64,000 bases of DNA from Pelodera strongyloides (Eukaryota > Nematoda > Chromadorea > Rhabditida > Rhabditidae), in contig JAANDG010000361.1 in NCBI GenBank assembly GCA_036852015.1, positions 1 to 64,000 on the forward strand, in the 5' to 3' direction. Within the stretch, counting starts at the first letter, position 1. Each line of letters starts with the position of its first letter. The translations under genes and the position numbers were made by a program. Shown here piece after piece: positions 23,618 through 34,990 of this stretch. The notes beneath the pieces are model-generated. The model saw only the letters and a list, made by a program, of their open reading frames with translations, was not told where the DNA came from and searched no databases.

Positions 23618-26600
23618 TTAGCAGTTATGTAAATCCCATGAAAACTCTGATTCTGAATTTTCTTCTTTCACAGGTGATTCCACTCTTTCTTTGATTGGAA
23701 ATAAATTACACTGGAGACAGTGTTTATTATTTGGTAAACCACCGGAGCGGGAGCTACCAGCACCTAAAAATAAAATATTAATAAACGGGGGTGGAATAAA
23801 GTATAACATTCTTTATTTCATGACTTAAATTGAAAGCAAAACAAAAATGTGGTTCCAAAATAATCCATGCATCCCGTGGTTGCTGAATTAGCCTTGCACC
23901 ATAGTTGAAAAGTTGAAAGGCTATTTTTATTACCAGCCGGCTACGCCGCCTGAGGCGTCTTTCCATACTTATGAAACGTCTGTAACATAGATGAAAATCT
24001 TTACGAATGAAGACACATCTGTTTTTTCTACATGAGAATATTCTAATTTGCGTTGCGGCACTCTTTTATATTCAAACCGGAACAATTTATTCGAATTCTA
24101 CTTCCTTCCGTAGCGCGCACGCTACAGTTAATCTTTTATATAATAAGAAGATGATGATATAATGAGTGTGAGAGCCAATTTCTGGATTTGCAGTGAACGC
24201 GATCTTTTCATGCAACAAAATTTTGTGAGTAAAATTGGGGCAGGAACACTATGCACAAATTAGGTTAGGGTAGTTACCACACACCTAGCGAATACTTAAA
24301 TTAGATTATTAAAAAAAATTAAAATAAGGTATTATATCCAACCTGTTGCAACGATAAGGTCGAGTTGTGTGTGTCTTATTGGAACACTTTCAGTGAAATA
24401 AATTTCGACGCGAACTTTCTGAAAATAATTTTTTTTCTTACAAAGAAATTTGCAATGCAATTAGAACAAAAATTAGATACTCATTTGACATTTGTAATGG
24501 CAAGCTGAGGTGGTTGTTACCAAAATGGGCAATATCAAATCATGATGTTTCAAAGAGTTCTAATATTAGTTAGTATCTAGGAACACTTTAATTTATCTGT
24601 TCATCGACGCAAGTAATTTCTTTGAAGCAAAACTAGAAAATATTGGGTTGGTTTTATGAATAACCCACTTTATTTACAAAATAGCAAGTGGCTCCGTCCG
24701 GGTGCACTGTAGACGGTGAATGGTACTGAAAATAATATACATTGTGTTCTGAGGCCGTATTCACCAACTCCCTAGGCTCACGGGCCCTCTGAATCTCTTT
24801 TGCTTTCGCACTCTCTACGCACTCTTTAGCTCCCTGGGGAGGCAAGGGAGGGCTCCCTGCGTGTTGGTGAATACGGCCTCAGATGTGTTGTGAGGGGAAA
24901 AAAGTGTTGATTTGGTTCTGGATAGTATGGAAGCGCCAAAATCTGCACTCTCTACTTTCTTCATGAATTCATGCTCCCTCCAAAAATGTTAAAGCGAAAT
25001 GCTACCCTCTTTGGAAAATTTGCATATGATAAGCAAATCCTATTATATATCCTATGCTAATTTTGTACGATCGTCCACGGCAATCGTACAGAATTAGCAT
25101 AGGATCCATATGATTTGCTTATCCTATGCAAATTTTCCAAAGAGGCTAGCAATTCGCTTTAAATTTGTTACCTCGATCCGTAAAAAGGGATTCGTCTCAG
25201 GATCAAGACGCTTCAATTTACGAGTACAGTAGCTGAAATTAAGAAAATTAACGTTTAGGTAAACGAACAAAATCTGCCGCTCATATAATCAATTCACAAC
25301 TAGAACTACCTAACACCTCGAATTTCGCCTAATCGTATGTAAAATCTCACATATCCGTGCCGGAATTCCTTCTGCAAATCACAATTGTCACGTAGTGCGC
25401 TTGATAATTGCAATAGTAGTCGGCGAAATACATACTGTAAAGTATATTGATTATGGTAAATCGATATCAATAGAGTACGGACTATTACTGAAAGGGTATG
25501 CATATTATGTAAGCCACGCCATACGGTATATAAAAACATCAATTTCTGCTTCGTTACGAAAAAGTACACGACTACGGCGGCAGTTAGCGTGTTTTATACT
25601 GTAAGCATACCTGTGCCTGTCAGGATGAAGTAATGCAGGTGCAGGAAGTACTAGTCTCCAGTTACCAAATGGGGATGTGGGCGGTAATGAACCATCCTGT
25701 TCGGTACGGGCATTAAAGAACAGACCTGATAAGATACACAAGCTACACTGGGGAAACTTGGCGACATCGCCGCGCCAAAAATGAGGGTCCACCACAGCGG
25801 GGCGGCGCACTGCGCCTAGAGCGCGCGGCAGGCGCGCCACAGGTCCGCGAAAGGATATTCAACGCAGTTGGGCGAACATGCGGCGAACTTTTCGTAGGTT
25901 CCGCGGCAAGTCCGCCGTAGGTGCGCTCCGGGTGCGCCCTGAGACCGCCGTAGATGCGCCATTTACCATTCGTGCACTCCGGCGCACCCGCCGCGCACCC
26001 TAGGCGAAGTGCGCCGCCCCGCTGTGGCGGACCCTCATTTTTGGCGCGGCGATGTCGCCAAGATTCACGTTGTACTCGCTTGAACGTTAGTCATCATGAA
26101 TCCGCTGTGGGGACGCTCTATGATTGTCATCGAATGATAGAATCTCTAGAAATTCGGGCTGATGCTCGCTTTTGAGCTTTTAGAACAGAACGCGTCTGGC
26201 AGCACCCCGCGCACGAACACCTCTGCTACAGTCTTCTTTTTTCTGGCGCGCTCTTGGCGCGGAATTTCACAAGTCTACGTGTGTATTGGGGAACTTTCCC
26301 GTCTTTTTCTCTGCGTCTCTCACAATAAAATACTATTTTCTGTCCCCAGGGAAGATTTCCCCGAGGATGGCCTCAGGTATTCTCAGCAAGTCTGCAGCAC
26401 CATTTTTCCAAGTAGAATTAGAGCTCAGTGACGTCAATCATAATAAAACTAAGGAGTACAAACCCGAAATGGCTCCATTAATAGGATTTCCCGGTTGTCC
26501 ATTGTTGTCTTTCAAATACTTCACCATTATTCCACGATTGTTGCAGAAAATATTGTTCCAGTAAGAGTGCGGCTTACATCTAACATCATTTTTTTTACAT

Positions 26601-28380
26601 TTTTACCCATTAATACCAAAACGAAATAGCGGCAAGGCAAGTGTTTCACAACACATTGTTATTTTCTTACTGTGGTAGCTTACTAATGGAACTCCTCCTA
26701 GCAAGTGGTTATCTGCTCATTGAATGTACTAACCTGTACAAATAACGAAATGGTTGAAAATGAACAGATATTGAGTTTAGCGCTTTTTGATACAATAATG
26801 ACATTTGTTCCATTGAAAACACTGAAATTAGAATTTGAGTAACTGATTAATGATAAGGGCAAAATAATGGAAATGTGTGCTATTTCATGGAAGTAAAGAA
26901 TAAGTCTTGTAGGGTAATTGCGTATTGTATTTATGCAAAGTTGCTCGAATTTAGCTCGACTTTTTATTCTAATTTATTTTCATTTGCATAAGCAGCATAA
27001 GAATGCTGGTCTATTCCGTCTATTCGATGTGCTTGAAAAACCGGACGGTAGTTCGCTTTAATGCAAAGCTCACCGGCTTTTACATTTCGTTTGATTTGTT
27101 CGGCAAGAATTTGCCCTGTTTCTGCTTCAACACATTGAAGACATATCTGAAATTGGACACCGTACTTGCAAGTTGTAGGATTACAATATTTGAGTGTCAT
27201 TTAGAATTTAGGGAAGGGTAGACCGATAAAGATATGCTTTTATTTTAGGGGTTATGTTAATCTAGAGGTCTAGATGTTTTGTAGGTGACCTTTTCACTTT
27301 GAAGACTTGTTGCAACATTTACGACATTCACGCAACGCACGTGTTATCTTGATATATATTATCATGAATGACTAGTGGTACTATACGACTATACCAAAAA
27401 ACCCGCTTACTCACATCAAATGAAGTGCCAGGTTCAGTACAAATAGTGTACGATGTTTGATGACCGTCTACTTCTATGCTTTCTTTCTCCTTAGCATTTG
27501 AGACTTCAATATTATACGAGTAGAAAATCTTGGCTGAAAATAGGGGAAAAACGTTTGAAGTCGCGTCGATATTGTTTGTGGACGCACTTCCGCCGTCAAA
27601 AACTTTTTGAACCACATTGTAACTTATGGGGTATCCAAGTATGGTGAAGATTTATTTTGGAATTATACGATAATATTGTTTTCCTTTTTCATATTCTATG
27701 TGCAACTTTCGTGCAGAAATACGGTGTATTGACAGAATCACACCGATTTTTTTGGGAACTTGGAAGCCTCATTATGCAATCAATCGTGGCGGTCGCCTGA
27801 CGCTGATTGGCTAACAATAAGTTGACCAAATAGTTTATGCAATTTGTAAACAAGGTTTTCATACACTAAACTATTCCAAGTTTATTAAGACTGTTATATT
27901 TGCTTACATGGCACATCGGGAGGATGCGTCCAATGAATTTCTATCCTTTTTGCACTGACATCGCACTTTAGTGAGTACCACCTCCTCTTACAGTACGACG
28001 AAAGAAAAGGATCGGCAAATGGGCTGAAATAAGTATTTGTTTATTTATTTACAAGTTTATTTCGTGCAATCAATCCGTACACTTTGGTAATAAACTGGAT
28101 GTGTTTACTGTGTATGAGAAAACAACGTGGTTTCTGATAGAATAAGCTAAGGAAACAATTTTTTTTATACAGTATATTATAAGCATAACTAGCTTTTTAA
28201 GGAAACTTCATTTTTATATGTACTGTATTATAAGCATAACTGTCGTCACGTGATAACTACCGATGATGCATGGAAGTTTGTAATCTAATACCTTTGACAC
28301 TGAGATGATTCCGCACTAGAAGTGCTCGTATTCGAAATACTCGACGAAGAAGAAGAACAGCATGCAGAGTGATGTACCAT
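23618..28380 (-). CDS. Fibronectin-III-like domain protein, unassigned
   Basis: The first four exons are firm by phase: 28380-28292 (start MVHHSACC, then a Ser-rich run), 28023-27908 (SSYCKRRWYSLKCDV, then IEIHWTHPPDVP), 27533-27415 (IFYSYNIEVSNAKEKESIEV, SYTICTEPGTSFD) and 27146-27074 (ICLQCVEAETGQILAE, IKRNVKA). Together they form one domain of about 95 residues with the Trp-Pro-Pro start, central Tyr and 'Thr-x-x-PGT-x-Y/F' pattern of fibronectin type III folds. Likely later exons are 25434-25317 (RRLLLQLSSALRDNCDLQKE) and a terminal exon 23763-23618 containing HCLQCNLFP and ending DLHNC. These two agree with each other in phase, but at least one connecting exon was not found. No signal peptide or transmembrane segment is visible, which suggests an intracellular protein. 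Introns are packed with repeats. The biological role is unknown. Confidence 0.6.
23955..24165 (+). repeat. Dispersed repeat, copy 1
   Basis: The sequence from GGCGTCTTTCCATACTTATG through GAATATTCTAATTTG, GGAACAATTTATTC and GCGCACGCTACAGTTA to CTTTTATATAATAAGA recurs, inverted and diverged, at 63826-64000. Both lie in or next to minus-strand gene introns. Neither encodes protein. Confidence 0.75.
24750..24881. mobile_element. Short palindromic element, GGCCGTATTCACCAAC family
   Basis: Ends TGAGGCCGTATTCACCAAC and the exact inverse. The interior contains CCCTAGGCTCACGGGCC and a TCTTTAGCTCCCTGGGGAGG segment. A second copy in the opposite orientation lies inside an HMG-CoA reductase intron at 37158-37304. 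Target duplication not clear; a hAT-type origin is possible but unproven. Confidence 0.8.
24989..25162. mobile_element. TTAA-flanked palindromic element, family R2
   Basis: Termini AGCGAAATGCTACCCTC and the inverse GAGGCTAGCAATTCGCT with TTAA on both sides. The arms contain TTTGCATATGATAAGCAAAT and TATGCTAATTTTGTACGATC. Copies at 43416-43585 and 46319-46489. Confidence 0.92.
25757..26062. mobile_element. GC-rich foldback element
   Basis: Left arm CTTGGCGACATCGCCGCGCC, then AAAAATGAGGGTCC and CAGCGGGGCGGCGCAC. The right arm is the inverse of these. The centre is a string of degenerate GTGCGCC/GGCGCAC words. It is strikingly GC-rich against the AT-rich surroundings. Fragments with the same words appear near 15370, 34505, 38860-39050 and 39575-39665. 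It lies in an intron of the minus-strand fibronectin-like gene. Confidence 0.8.
26367..26564 (+). CDS. Exon-like open frame, unrecognised
   Basis: A 65-codon ATG frame (MASGILSKSAAPFFQVELEL at its start) ends in CA followed by GTAAGAG, a strong donor, so it could be a first exon ending at 26560 rather than a complete ORF. A CCCCAG acceptor precedes the ATG by about 15 bases. Residue composition looks coding, but no downstream partner exon was found and it lies in a minus-strand gene's intron. Could be chance. Confidence 0.25.
   Translation: MASGILSKSAAPFFQVELELSDVNHNKTKEYKPEMAPLIGFPGCPLLSFKYFTIIPRLLQKILFQ
26929..27060. mobile_element. Truncated R1 palindromic element
   Basis: Matches the right two thirds of family R1 (TTGCTCGAATTTAGCTCGA, CATAAGAATGCTGGTC, then an inverse terminus ending GTTCGCT and TTAA). 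The left terminus is missing. It lies next to the fourth exon of the fibronectin-like gene. Confidence 0.75.
27625..27790. mobile_element. Mariner-like palindromic element remnant
   Basis: Starts TTATGGGGTATCCAAGTAT, the terminus also seen at both ends of the element at 59100-59266. The body shares TTTCGTGCAGAA and CACACCGATTTTTTTG with the remnant at 16870-17040. The right end is not clear. Confidence 0.5.
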
Positions 28381-29051
28381 TTTAATAAAGAATTCACAAC
28401 TCGCAAACTTCCTAGAAAATAGTTTTATTTTACTAAATTAGACCTAAACAAACCTCACTAAATCATCCGTTATCATACACTCTTTCTTTATCAGATCATT
28501 GTTTGTTTTAATGGTATTTTTATCAGCTTGAATAAGATTGTTGTACACAATATAATGCTTCAAATCTTACAATTAGTATGTTTTCGGATTAACATTTGTG
28601 AATAAAGTTTCTCGATCAAACACCAACCTTATATTCAGATCAGCAGTATGTGGACAGCATAGACGAATACCGTCGAAGCGTCATGATTATTCTAAAAAAT
28701 CAATTTCTTTGCATGATTCATTCCCGGAAAAGGGACGCAAAACGAAAATATTAAGCGGTATGACACCTGGGAAGCGTACAGATAACAGCTTTCCCATGCA
28801 ATTTACGAGAATTCTGTTGTGGAAGTGTCCATATGAGCACAGAAATTTGAATATAATACATCAAACGACGTCGGTCACCAGGACCCAAAATAGATCATAA
28901 GAGGAACACTAGACTATTCAAGTAAACATAAGCATATTAAAAATAACGGCTTTCAAAAATATAATCCCGAGCGATCCCCTGTCCCTGTTCGGTCAAATTC
29001 TATGCAATAATTGGATGGTCAGTGCGACGATTGATGAACTAGACAAAAAAT
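28381..29051. other. Upstream flank of the fibronectin-like gene; possible exon
   Basis: A plus-strand segment starting after TTCAG at about 28640 (DQQYVDSIDEYRRSVMII) looks weakly coding, but no neighbouring exon or start supports it. Otherwise there is nothing recognisable. Confidence 0.25.
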
Positions 29052-29226
29052 TTAAAGGGAAATTCCGGGCCGTTTTTTGAATCACATCGAGTTTGCATTC
29101 TTTTGCGGCTTATTCAAATGAAAGAAATTAGAATGAGATTGAGATAATTCGAGTAAATTAGCATAGATACGTAAGGATTCAGTTGTTCATGATGCGATTC
29201 AAAAACCGGCCGGTATTTTGCTTTAA
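29052..29226. mobile_element. TTAA-flanked palindromic element, R1-related
   Basis: Left terminus AGGGAAATTCCGGGCCG, right terminus CCGGCCGGTATTTTGCT, with TTAA at both sides. Interior AT-rich words are as in R1. The left end starts AGGG rather than AGCG, bridging the two kinds of terminus seen in this window. Confidence 0.85.
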
Positions 29227-29542
29227 AGGGAACGGACCCCCATTATATTTTACTTTATAAGCTAGGAAGCGACAGCAAGAGTAAGAGTATGGCGTCTGGT
29301 GCCACGCACGCACATCTTACTGAAGAGGTCTATGCACGGTGTGCCTTTGACGGGTCTCCCGGCTGTGTATTATTGGTTGCGGCACAAGGCTATAAAAGTT
29401 TTAATTGAGAGGTTTATACATATGCGCCGTGGATCTAGTTCCTGTATGTGTATTATTGGACGCAGTTTGCACCATATTTACACAGCCCGGGTCAAATATC
29501 CCGTTTTGAGCATAGAATTAAATATTTTAAACAAACAGTCTT

Positions 29543-29710
29543 TTAAAGGAGGAGAAGGCTCACCAGAATGAAGTGCTTAATTATTTTCCTTTTTTCGAAA
29601 GACGATGGTGTTAATTTCTAACAAACATGCTTCAATCTAAAGCTTTGAACCTTAAAACGTTTGTTTTTTGGAAGTTCAAACCATCGTCCTTTTAAAAGGA
29701 AAGAAATACA
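29543..29710. mobile_element. Palindromic repeat, AGGAGGAG family (copy 1)
   Basis: Begins TTTTAAAGGAGGAGAAGGC. It contains GACGATGGTGTTAATTTC, and an inverse CCATCGTCCTTTTAAAAGG lies near the right end. Its left half resembles 60578-60700 (TTTAAAGGAGGAGGCACACG, ATGATGGTGCTAGC), so this is a separate family with TTAA-like termini. Confidence 0.6.
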
Positions 29711-30369
29711 GATGGGCATATTTCTAGTGAGTACCTTACGTTTGACTACCTTACGTTCAAATATAGAGTTTTTTTTTCAAGACTCAATTAAATTTATAAT
29801 AAAGATTTTCGATTTATTGAGTATGGATTTTGGTTGTCGCTTTTCGACAATAAGCAACACCTGAACAAAGTTCATTACAGAGTGATAAGGAAAAGTTATG
29901 CTGAACTGTTAATAACCCACTGGCTTATATACTGGCGAGACCCAGATAAGAGCATTCATAACTTGACAGATTGTATATTGCAAGCCATATGTTTCATAGG
30001 TTTCATAAAGAAACCGCATAATTTTGTTTATATTCTTCAACGCCGTATGAACAAAAGTCAAAGGCAAGACTAATAGATAGTTGAAACACAATACAAGAAA
30101 GAAACATGTGCGTATCGGAGATATAATCAGGATAAACAGTCGTACTTCAAAGAAAACAATTACAAAAGCGGGCAGACAAAGAGAAAGCAGAAGAAAGAAA
30201 TTACATTTAGAATAAACAAATATGGTACGAATAAGATAGCCCAATGGCCCAGCAAGCTTCTTTAGCTTAGAAAATAATATGAAAATCCAGATAAAAAATC
30301 ATCCCCTATTGCTTCAATTCGCAGATCTTTCCACAAATTTCGTCCCGTGCACGTCTGAACTCTGAACTT
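29711..30369. other. No supported gene
   Basis: A hydrophobic minus-strand frame (29909-30244, 111 codons) covers most of it. It lacks splice or family support and is probably AT-rich chance sequence. Confidence 0.35.
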
Positions 30370-30565
30370 GGTTAAAGCGAGTAACGACCGGTTGTTGAAA
30401 CGTACTTCGGACAACTGCGTTCCATACGTAGTATGCAAATTAATATAGAATCCGCGCAATTATCGCGCAGTAATTTGCATACAATGTATCAGAATACAGT
30501 GTCCGGCATACGCGTCAAAAGCGGTCACTATCTGACCTTCAAAACCGGCCATTATTTCCACGAAC
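30370..30565. mobile_element. Diverged R1-like palindromic element
   Basis: Left end AGCGAGTAACGACCGG, right end AAAACCGGCCATTATTTCC. The inner stem joins GTATGCAAATTA and TAATTTGCATAC around a GCGCAATTATCGCGC core. Confidence 0.65.
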
Positions 30566-32268
30566 GCATGTTTGAGTATGAAAGGGACTACTAGGGTTAA
30601 CTTTATCTCTACTCTTGAGGAGTTCACTGGCTTATCTTTTTTTTGTGAAACGGGTTTTTTCTTACCCCCTGCAGAGTTCCCCAATTTACTTTGGGTGGTA
30701 TAGCTTATAAATATCTGAACTATTTGAAAACTAAAACTAAAGGAGAAAAACTCATTTATTAAAAAAAAAGAGGAAAATCAGAGATGTTCAGAAATGGCCG
30801 ATATATGTATAAGCAAAAACATTGTGACGCCATCTAGAGGGTACTTGGGTACCACGCATTCCTTACCATAGGCAATTATGTGTGCACATCTGCTATCTAA
30901 TACATCATACGGCTCGGGTGACCGTCTAGATTTTAGCTAGTGCTAAGCTAAGACAGTAATATATCAGCTCGTCTACTAGTAACAGTTGCGCAACGGGGTT
31001 ATTTGACCATCTCTTGCTCCTTTCATATGTTTACGTTATTCTTGTTTACTAGTTTACTACAAGGAATGTTTTGGAATTATGGCAAAACGTAGTGTAAGGG
31101 ATATATTTTGAATTATATAATTACATCATTAATTAGCTTATGAATTTTGAAATTATAGGTTGCTTAGTTACAAGGAAAGGTAGTTATTCGCAATTTGAGA
31201 ATAAAAAAAATGAAACGAAATCCGATAATCGGCACTGGTGGTACATTTCTAAAAAGTGGGAATGTCTTGGAAAAACAAACGTTATTTGACTTCTCTGTGT
31301 GTGAGTGGTATTAGCAGGATGAATATGAATAGTATGTGTATGGTTGTCTGGTACCCTTTTTCTAGTAGATAATGAATTTTTAACCTTTTCGAGCTTTGAA
31401 AGCGAGTGAAAATAAGACGTGCTGAAAGGCCACTTGGACGAGTAATTGCCGTTTTTGAGTAAATGAATACTTAACTATTTATGAGAAATATAGTTAGTAG
31501 ATGCATTGAAAGACGCAACCCCACACTACTGAAAATTAGAATAAAATCAGTATTGGTTGAGTGGAAAACAAAACTAACATACAGCTAGAATGAATTTAGT
31601 TGCAGTGTTACTTTCCCACAACACGTTTGCTGGCAGCATATGTGTGCATAAATTTTAATAATAATGTATTATAAGTTACATAATTTTGGTGCAATGCTTT
31701 AGATTTTTTAAAGCGAGGGCTGCCTCCGGAGAATGGATTCGTTCTTTTTTGGATGTAATTGTAATAATATTATCTTTTAATTGTTTATTAATTAAAAACA
31801 TGTAAAAACATTAGAAATTGTTCTTCATATGAAATTGTATCTCCAACAATTCACCTGCAGCTGTTGCACTCCACACGTGCAGGTGTTAGATTCAGAAAAG
31901 AATGCTTTATTTGTTAGAGTGCTGGGTGCACAGAGTTGGATGTACGGTAGTTTATGGAACATATAGAATGCAAACCGATAGCGTGGACCATATCATATCC
32001 ATGAACTCAAGTCACTCTCGAAATGTATTTCCAGAAACATTCGGTTATCTGAAATAAAAATTACATGTCGATGCTTATTAGACCCCACTTCGGCATAACG
32101 TTATTGTTTTTCTATGAAGTACCGTAGTCGGTGCTATGCTGTCTGCCCTCTTCCACTCGTTCTGCGTCTCTGATGTGGGGAGTAATGACGTGTAGTTTGT
32201 AGCTTACACATTAGCATACACTGCATGGGCGTTGCAGCCGAGTCTTCCAACTTTCATATTACATGGAA
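30566..32268. other. Gene-free stretch
   Basis: AT-rich with no exon-like structure. No convincing repeats apart from short inverted words such as CACCTGCAG / CGTGCAGGTG near 31852-31884. Confidence 0.4.
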
Positions 32269-32439
32269 TTAAAGCGAACTAACGGCCGGTTTTTGAAACG
32301 CTTTTCAAATGACTGCGTTCCTATGCATTTATGCTAATTGGGGTCTATTTTTTTATTTAATAATGTTCATTTGCATATAATGTATGGGAAAGAAGTTATT
32401 TGACATACGTTACAAAAACCGGCCGGTATTTCGCTTTAA
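32269..32439. mobile_element. TTAA-flanked palindromic element, family R1
   Basis: Termini AGCGAACTAACGGCCGG and CCGGCCGGTATTTCGCT with TTAA on both sides. The interior has TTCATTTGCATATAATGTATG. Confidence 0.9.
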
Positions 32440-33295
32440 TGTCTGCCCGTTTTAATTTTTTTGCAATTAAGTATGAAAGTGATTTTTCTTTTATCCAATA
32501 AGCGAATAAAACCGATATTTTACTAATCTTGTATTCACTCTATGATCGTGATGAAACATATTAAAACTCCTCGCATGACTTATTAAATGCAAAAAGTATC
32601 ATTTTTTTGCAAAAGTATTTCATATAAATACTTCCATTACTGTAAGCATCGTTACTGTCCAAAGAATACAGTATCTTCTGATTTTATGTCCGACTTTTTA
32701 TGCAAATTTCGCGTGTTTGCAGTTCACATAAATTAAAATAATGGCAAAAAAAGTAAAAAAAAAAACGTTGCAAGATGCGAGAAAATTTTGCGGCTTATTC
32801 ATAATTCATACAGCGTTAACTGATTAATTTTTTTTGGTGATTATGTTGCATGCATATCAATATATCTTGAAAGAACGCAGCGAACTCTTTTTAATTAAAT
32901 AATATTTTTTGTGTGTGTAATAATCAACACAGACAGTTCGCAATTTTTTACATGCTTTATTTTATTTTAATTAAAAATTCTGCAAGAAATTAAAAAAATA
33001 TGAGATATTCTCCTATTGTAGAGACGAATACTGAGTATAACGATTGTTAGCTGGTGATTATTTTATTTGCAGATTTATTTTTGACATGTAACCAACTGTT
33101 ATTATGTTATTATGTTCTATATGAGTAAGTATAAAAGTTTGCAGTTTATCCGCATTATCCTCTATTTGAAAAAGAACTGTTTCTTAATTTGGTTTTCATT
33201 TTACATTTCTTTGTTTGATGCTGCCAGCAGATACCAGATTACTGTAAAAAAATTTTTACATACGGATTCATGTTCGATTCTAACAACAACAAATC
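32440..33295. other. Gene-free AT-rich stretch
   Basis: No exon or element is supported. Confidence 0.45.
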
Positions 33296-33753
33296 TTAAA
33301 GGGAGAGGCCCACGAGAAAAAAGTGTTCCTCAATTTACTTGCACAGAATGTCCGGAATCTCAGAAATGTTTCTGTGAAAACTGCATATATTTGCCTCGTG
33401 AACTCGCAGAGATATTCTATGCTAAACAGTTCGGCCAGGCACCGTAGCCAGAAAGGTTAAAATACCTTTTTATATTTTTTATCCGTCCATTAGCTTTCTT
33501 TCTCTGCGTAATGGTTGTTAAACGAATGAAAAACATTACTACCATTATAACAAAGCGTTTCCAATACTGTAATGCCATAAAAGAGCAAAAATTGTTTCAG
33601 ACTACGGTGCCTGGTCGAACTGTTTAGCATAGAATATATCTGCGAGTTTTAGATGCAAAGAAATGCGGTTTTCGCAGTAATATTTCTGAAATTCCGGACA
33701 TTCTGTGAAAGTAAATTGAGGAACACTTTTTCCTCGTGGGCCTCTCCCTTTAA
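33296..33753. mobile_element. TTAA-flanked palindromic element, family R3
   Basis: Termini AGGGAGAGGCCCACGAG and inverse, TTAA on both sides. The long arms contain AATGTCCGGAAT, and TACCTTTTTATATT-type spacer sits between the inner GGCACCGTAG(C/T) segments. Open frames inside are by-products of the palindrome. Confidence 0.92.
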
Positions 33754-33984
33754 GACATTGCTCCAAATTTCTTTTCACTGTAGAACCTTTCTGATCAATG
33801 TAAGTGCTAAAATTCCTCCGTTTTCCCATATTTCTTACATTAGTAAATTGGTATGCCATGGAGAAGTACATTGCACTACTAAGTAGAATTCCTCCATGCC
33901 AAACCGTTGTAGGTGTTTTCGTGTACTATTCACTAAATCAAAACACAAAACACACACATAAAAGGCCTGTGCCGTCCTCTCATT

Positions 33985-34240
33985 TAGTCTTTATAACACT
34001 TGAGTTCACCTCCACTTTGTCTGCCAATGGACGGGTATGTCTGGGGTTCAGTTCCCACGGTACGGTCCCCTTTAAAGCAGTGAACTCTACCCAATCCAGA
34101 CATTTTGATCAAAGCTCAAATTCGCGCGTCTCGTCACTTTAACCGTTTTTTTGTGCAGCCTGTCCCTGTGTCTAGTGTCTGTGCTTTTAATTTGTAAAGA
34201 AAATGTTAGCAGCTGGGCTTTCAATCGCAGACCATTAGGT
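33985..34240 (+). repeat. Diverged direct repeat, copy 1
   Basis: Shares GGGTATGTCTGGGGTTCAG-like sequence with copy 2 at 34725-34990. The two also share CAGACATTTTGAT-like, CGCGTCTCG and TTTTTTTGTGC segments and a TCGCAGA motif in the same order. The TCTGGGGTTCAATTCCCAC segment of copy 2 looks like a tRNA T-arm / RNA polymerase III B box, so a tRNA-derived SINE is a possible origin. Confidence 0.6.
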
Positions 34241-34724
34241 TATTTTTAGCAAAATTCTGCAGAAATTTAAAGTTTGGCCCTATTCTATTCGTGTATCTGT
34301 GTCTGTGTCAAATATTTCCATATGTTTCCGTGTACGTGTACTCTTCCGGGAATGCACACTCAAAACAAACGCCTGTGCATGTGCCTGGCTCCCGCAAAGC
34401 CATGTTTTTGCGCACCAAGACTCTTTTTTTCATGTTCCTCGAAGAAGCAAATTCTTACTGGTAAATATCTAGGAATTTTAAGCCAGTGTTAAGAAAGAGT
34501 GCCTAGGCGATGCGGGCCTACCCTCTAGCTCGCCACGCACCTCGCCGAGTCTTCGCAAGACTGTCGCCAGGCGTTCGCGAGTGCCCTGCCCTGGGCAGCT
34601 AAATGTCTTATGTTGTAAGTCCATATAAAGGTTTGTTTTCCTGTCCTTTAGAACTTCATTTTTGTCACAGTCAGTTATGGCAACGTATCGACTCGCTACT
34701 TTTTTTCAAGTGGACGTCCCGGAT

Positions 34725-34990
34725 TTTTCCCAAATAGGGTTCACAATTCACTTTGTCTTTGTCTCCCAAGGTGGGCATGTCTGGGGTTCAATTCCCACTA
34801 TCCCCTTTAGTAGTCCAATGAACTCTTTTTTTTACATCCAGAAATTTTGATAGCTCAGATTCATATTTAAGTCCCGCGTCTCGCCATTTTGTCTTTTTTT
34901 TGTGCTTTCTGGGCTTGTCCATTTGATTTTGCAAAAAGCAAAAAAGGTTCATATGCAGCTGATCCTTGTATCGCAGAAGTCTCATTTCTA
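34725..34990 (+). repeat. Diverged direct repeat, copy 2 (possible SINE)
   Basis: Partner of 33985-34240, same orientation, about 740 bp apart. It contains GGTTCAATTCC, close to the pol III B-box consensus GGTTCGANTCC. An A box at the right distance is not obvious. Confidence 0.55.

Noticed and set aside
29909..30244. 111-codon hydrophobic minus-strand frame that looks like membrane helices
   Set aside because: AT-rich sequence commonly gives hydrophobic frames. There are no conserved receptor motifs, flanking exons or splice signals, unlike genes A and B.
33112..33871. Open frames of 89-111 codons on both strands
   Set aside because: Both are readings of the R3 element arms, not genes.
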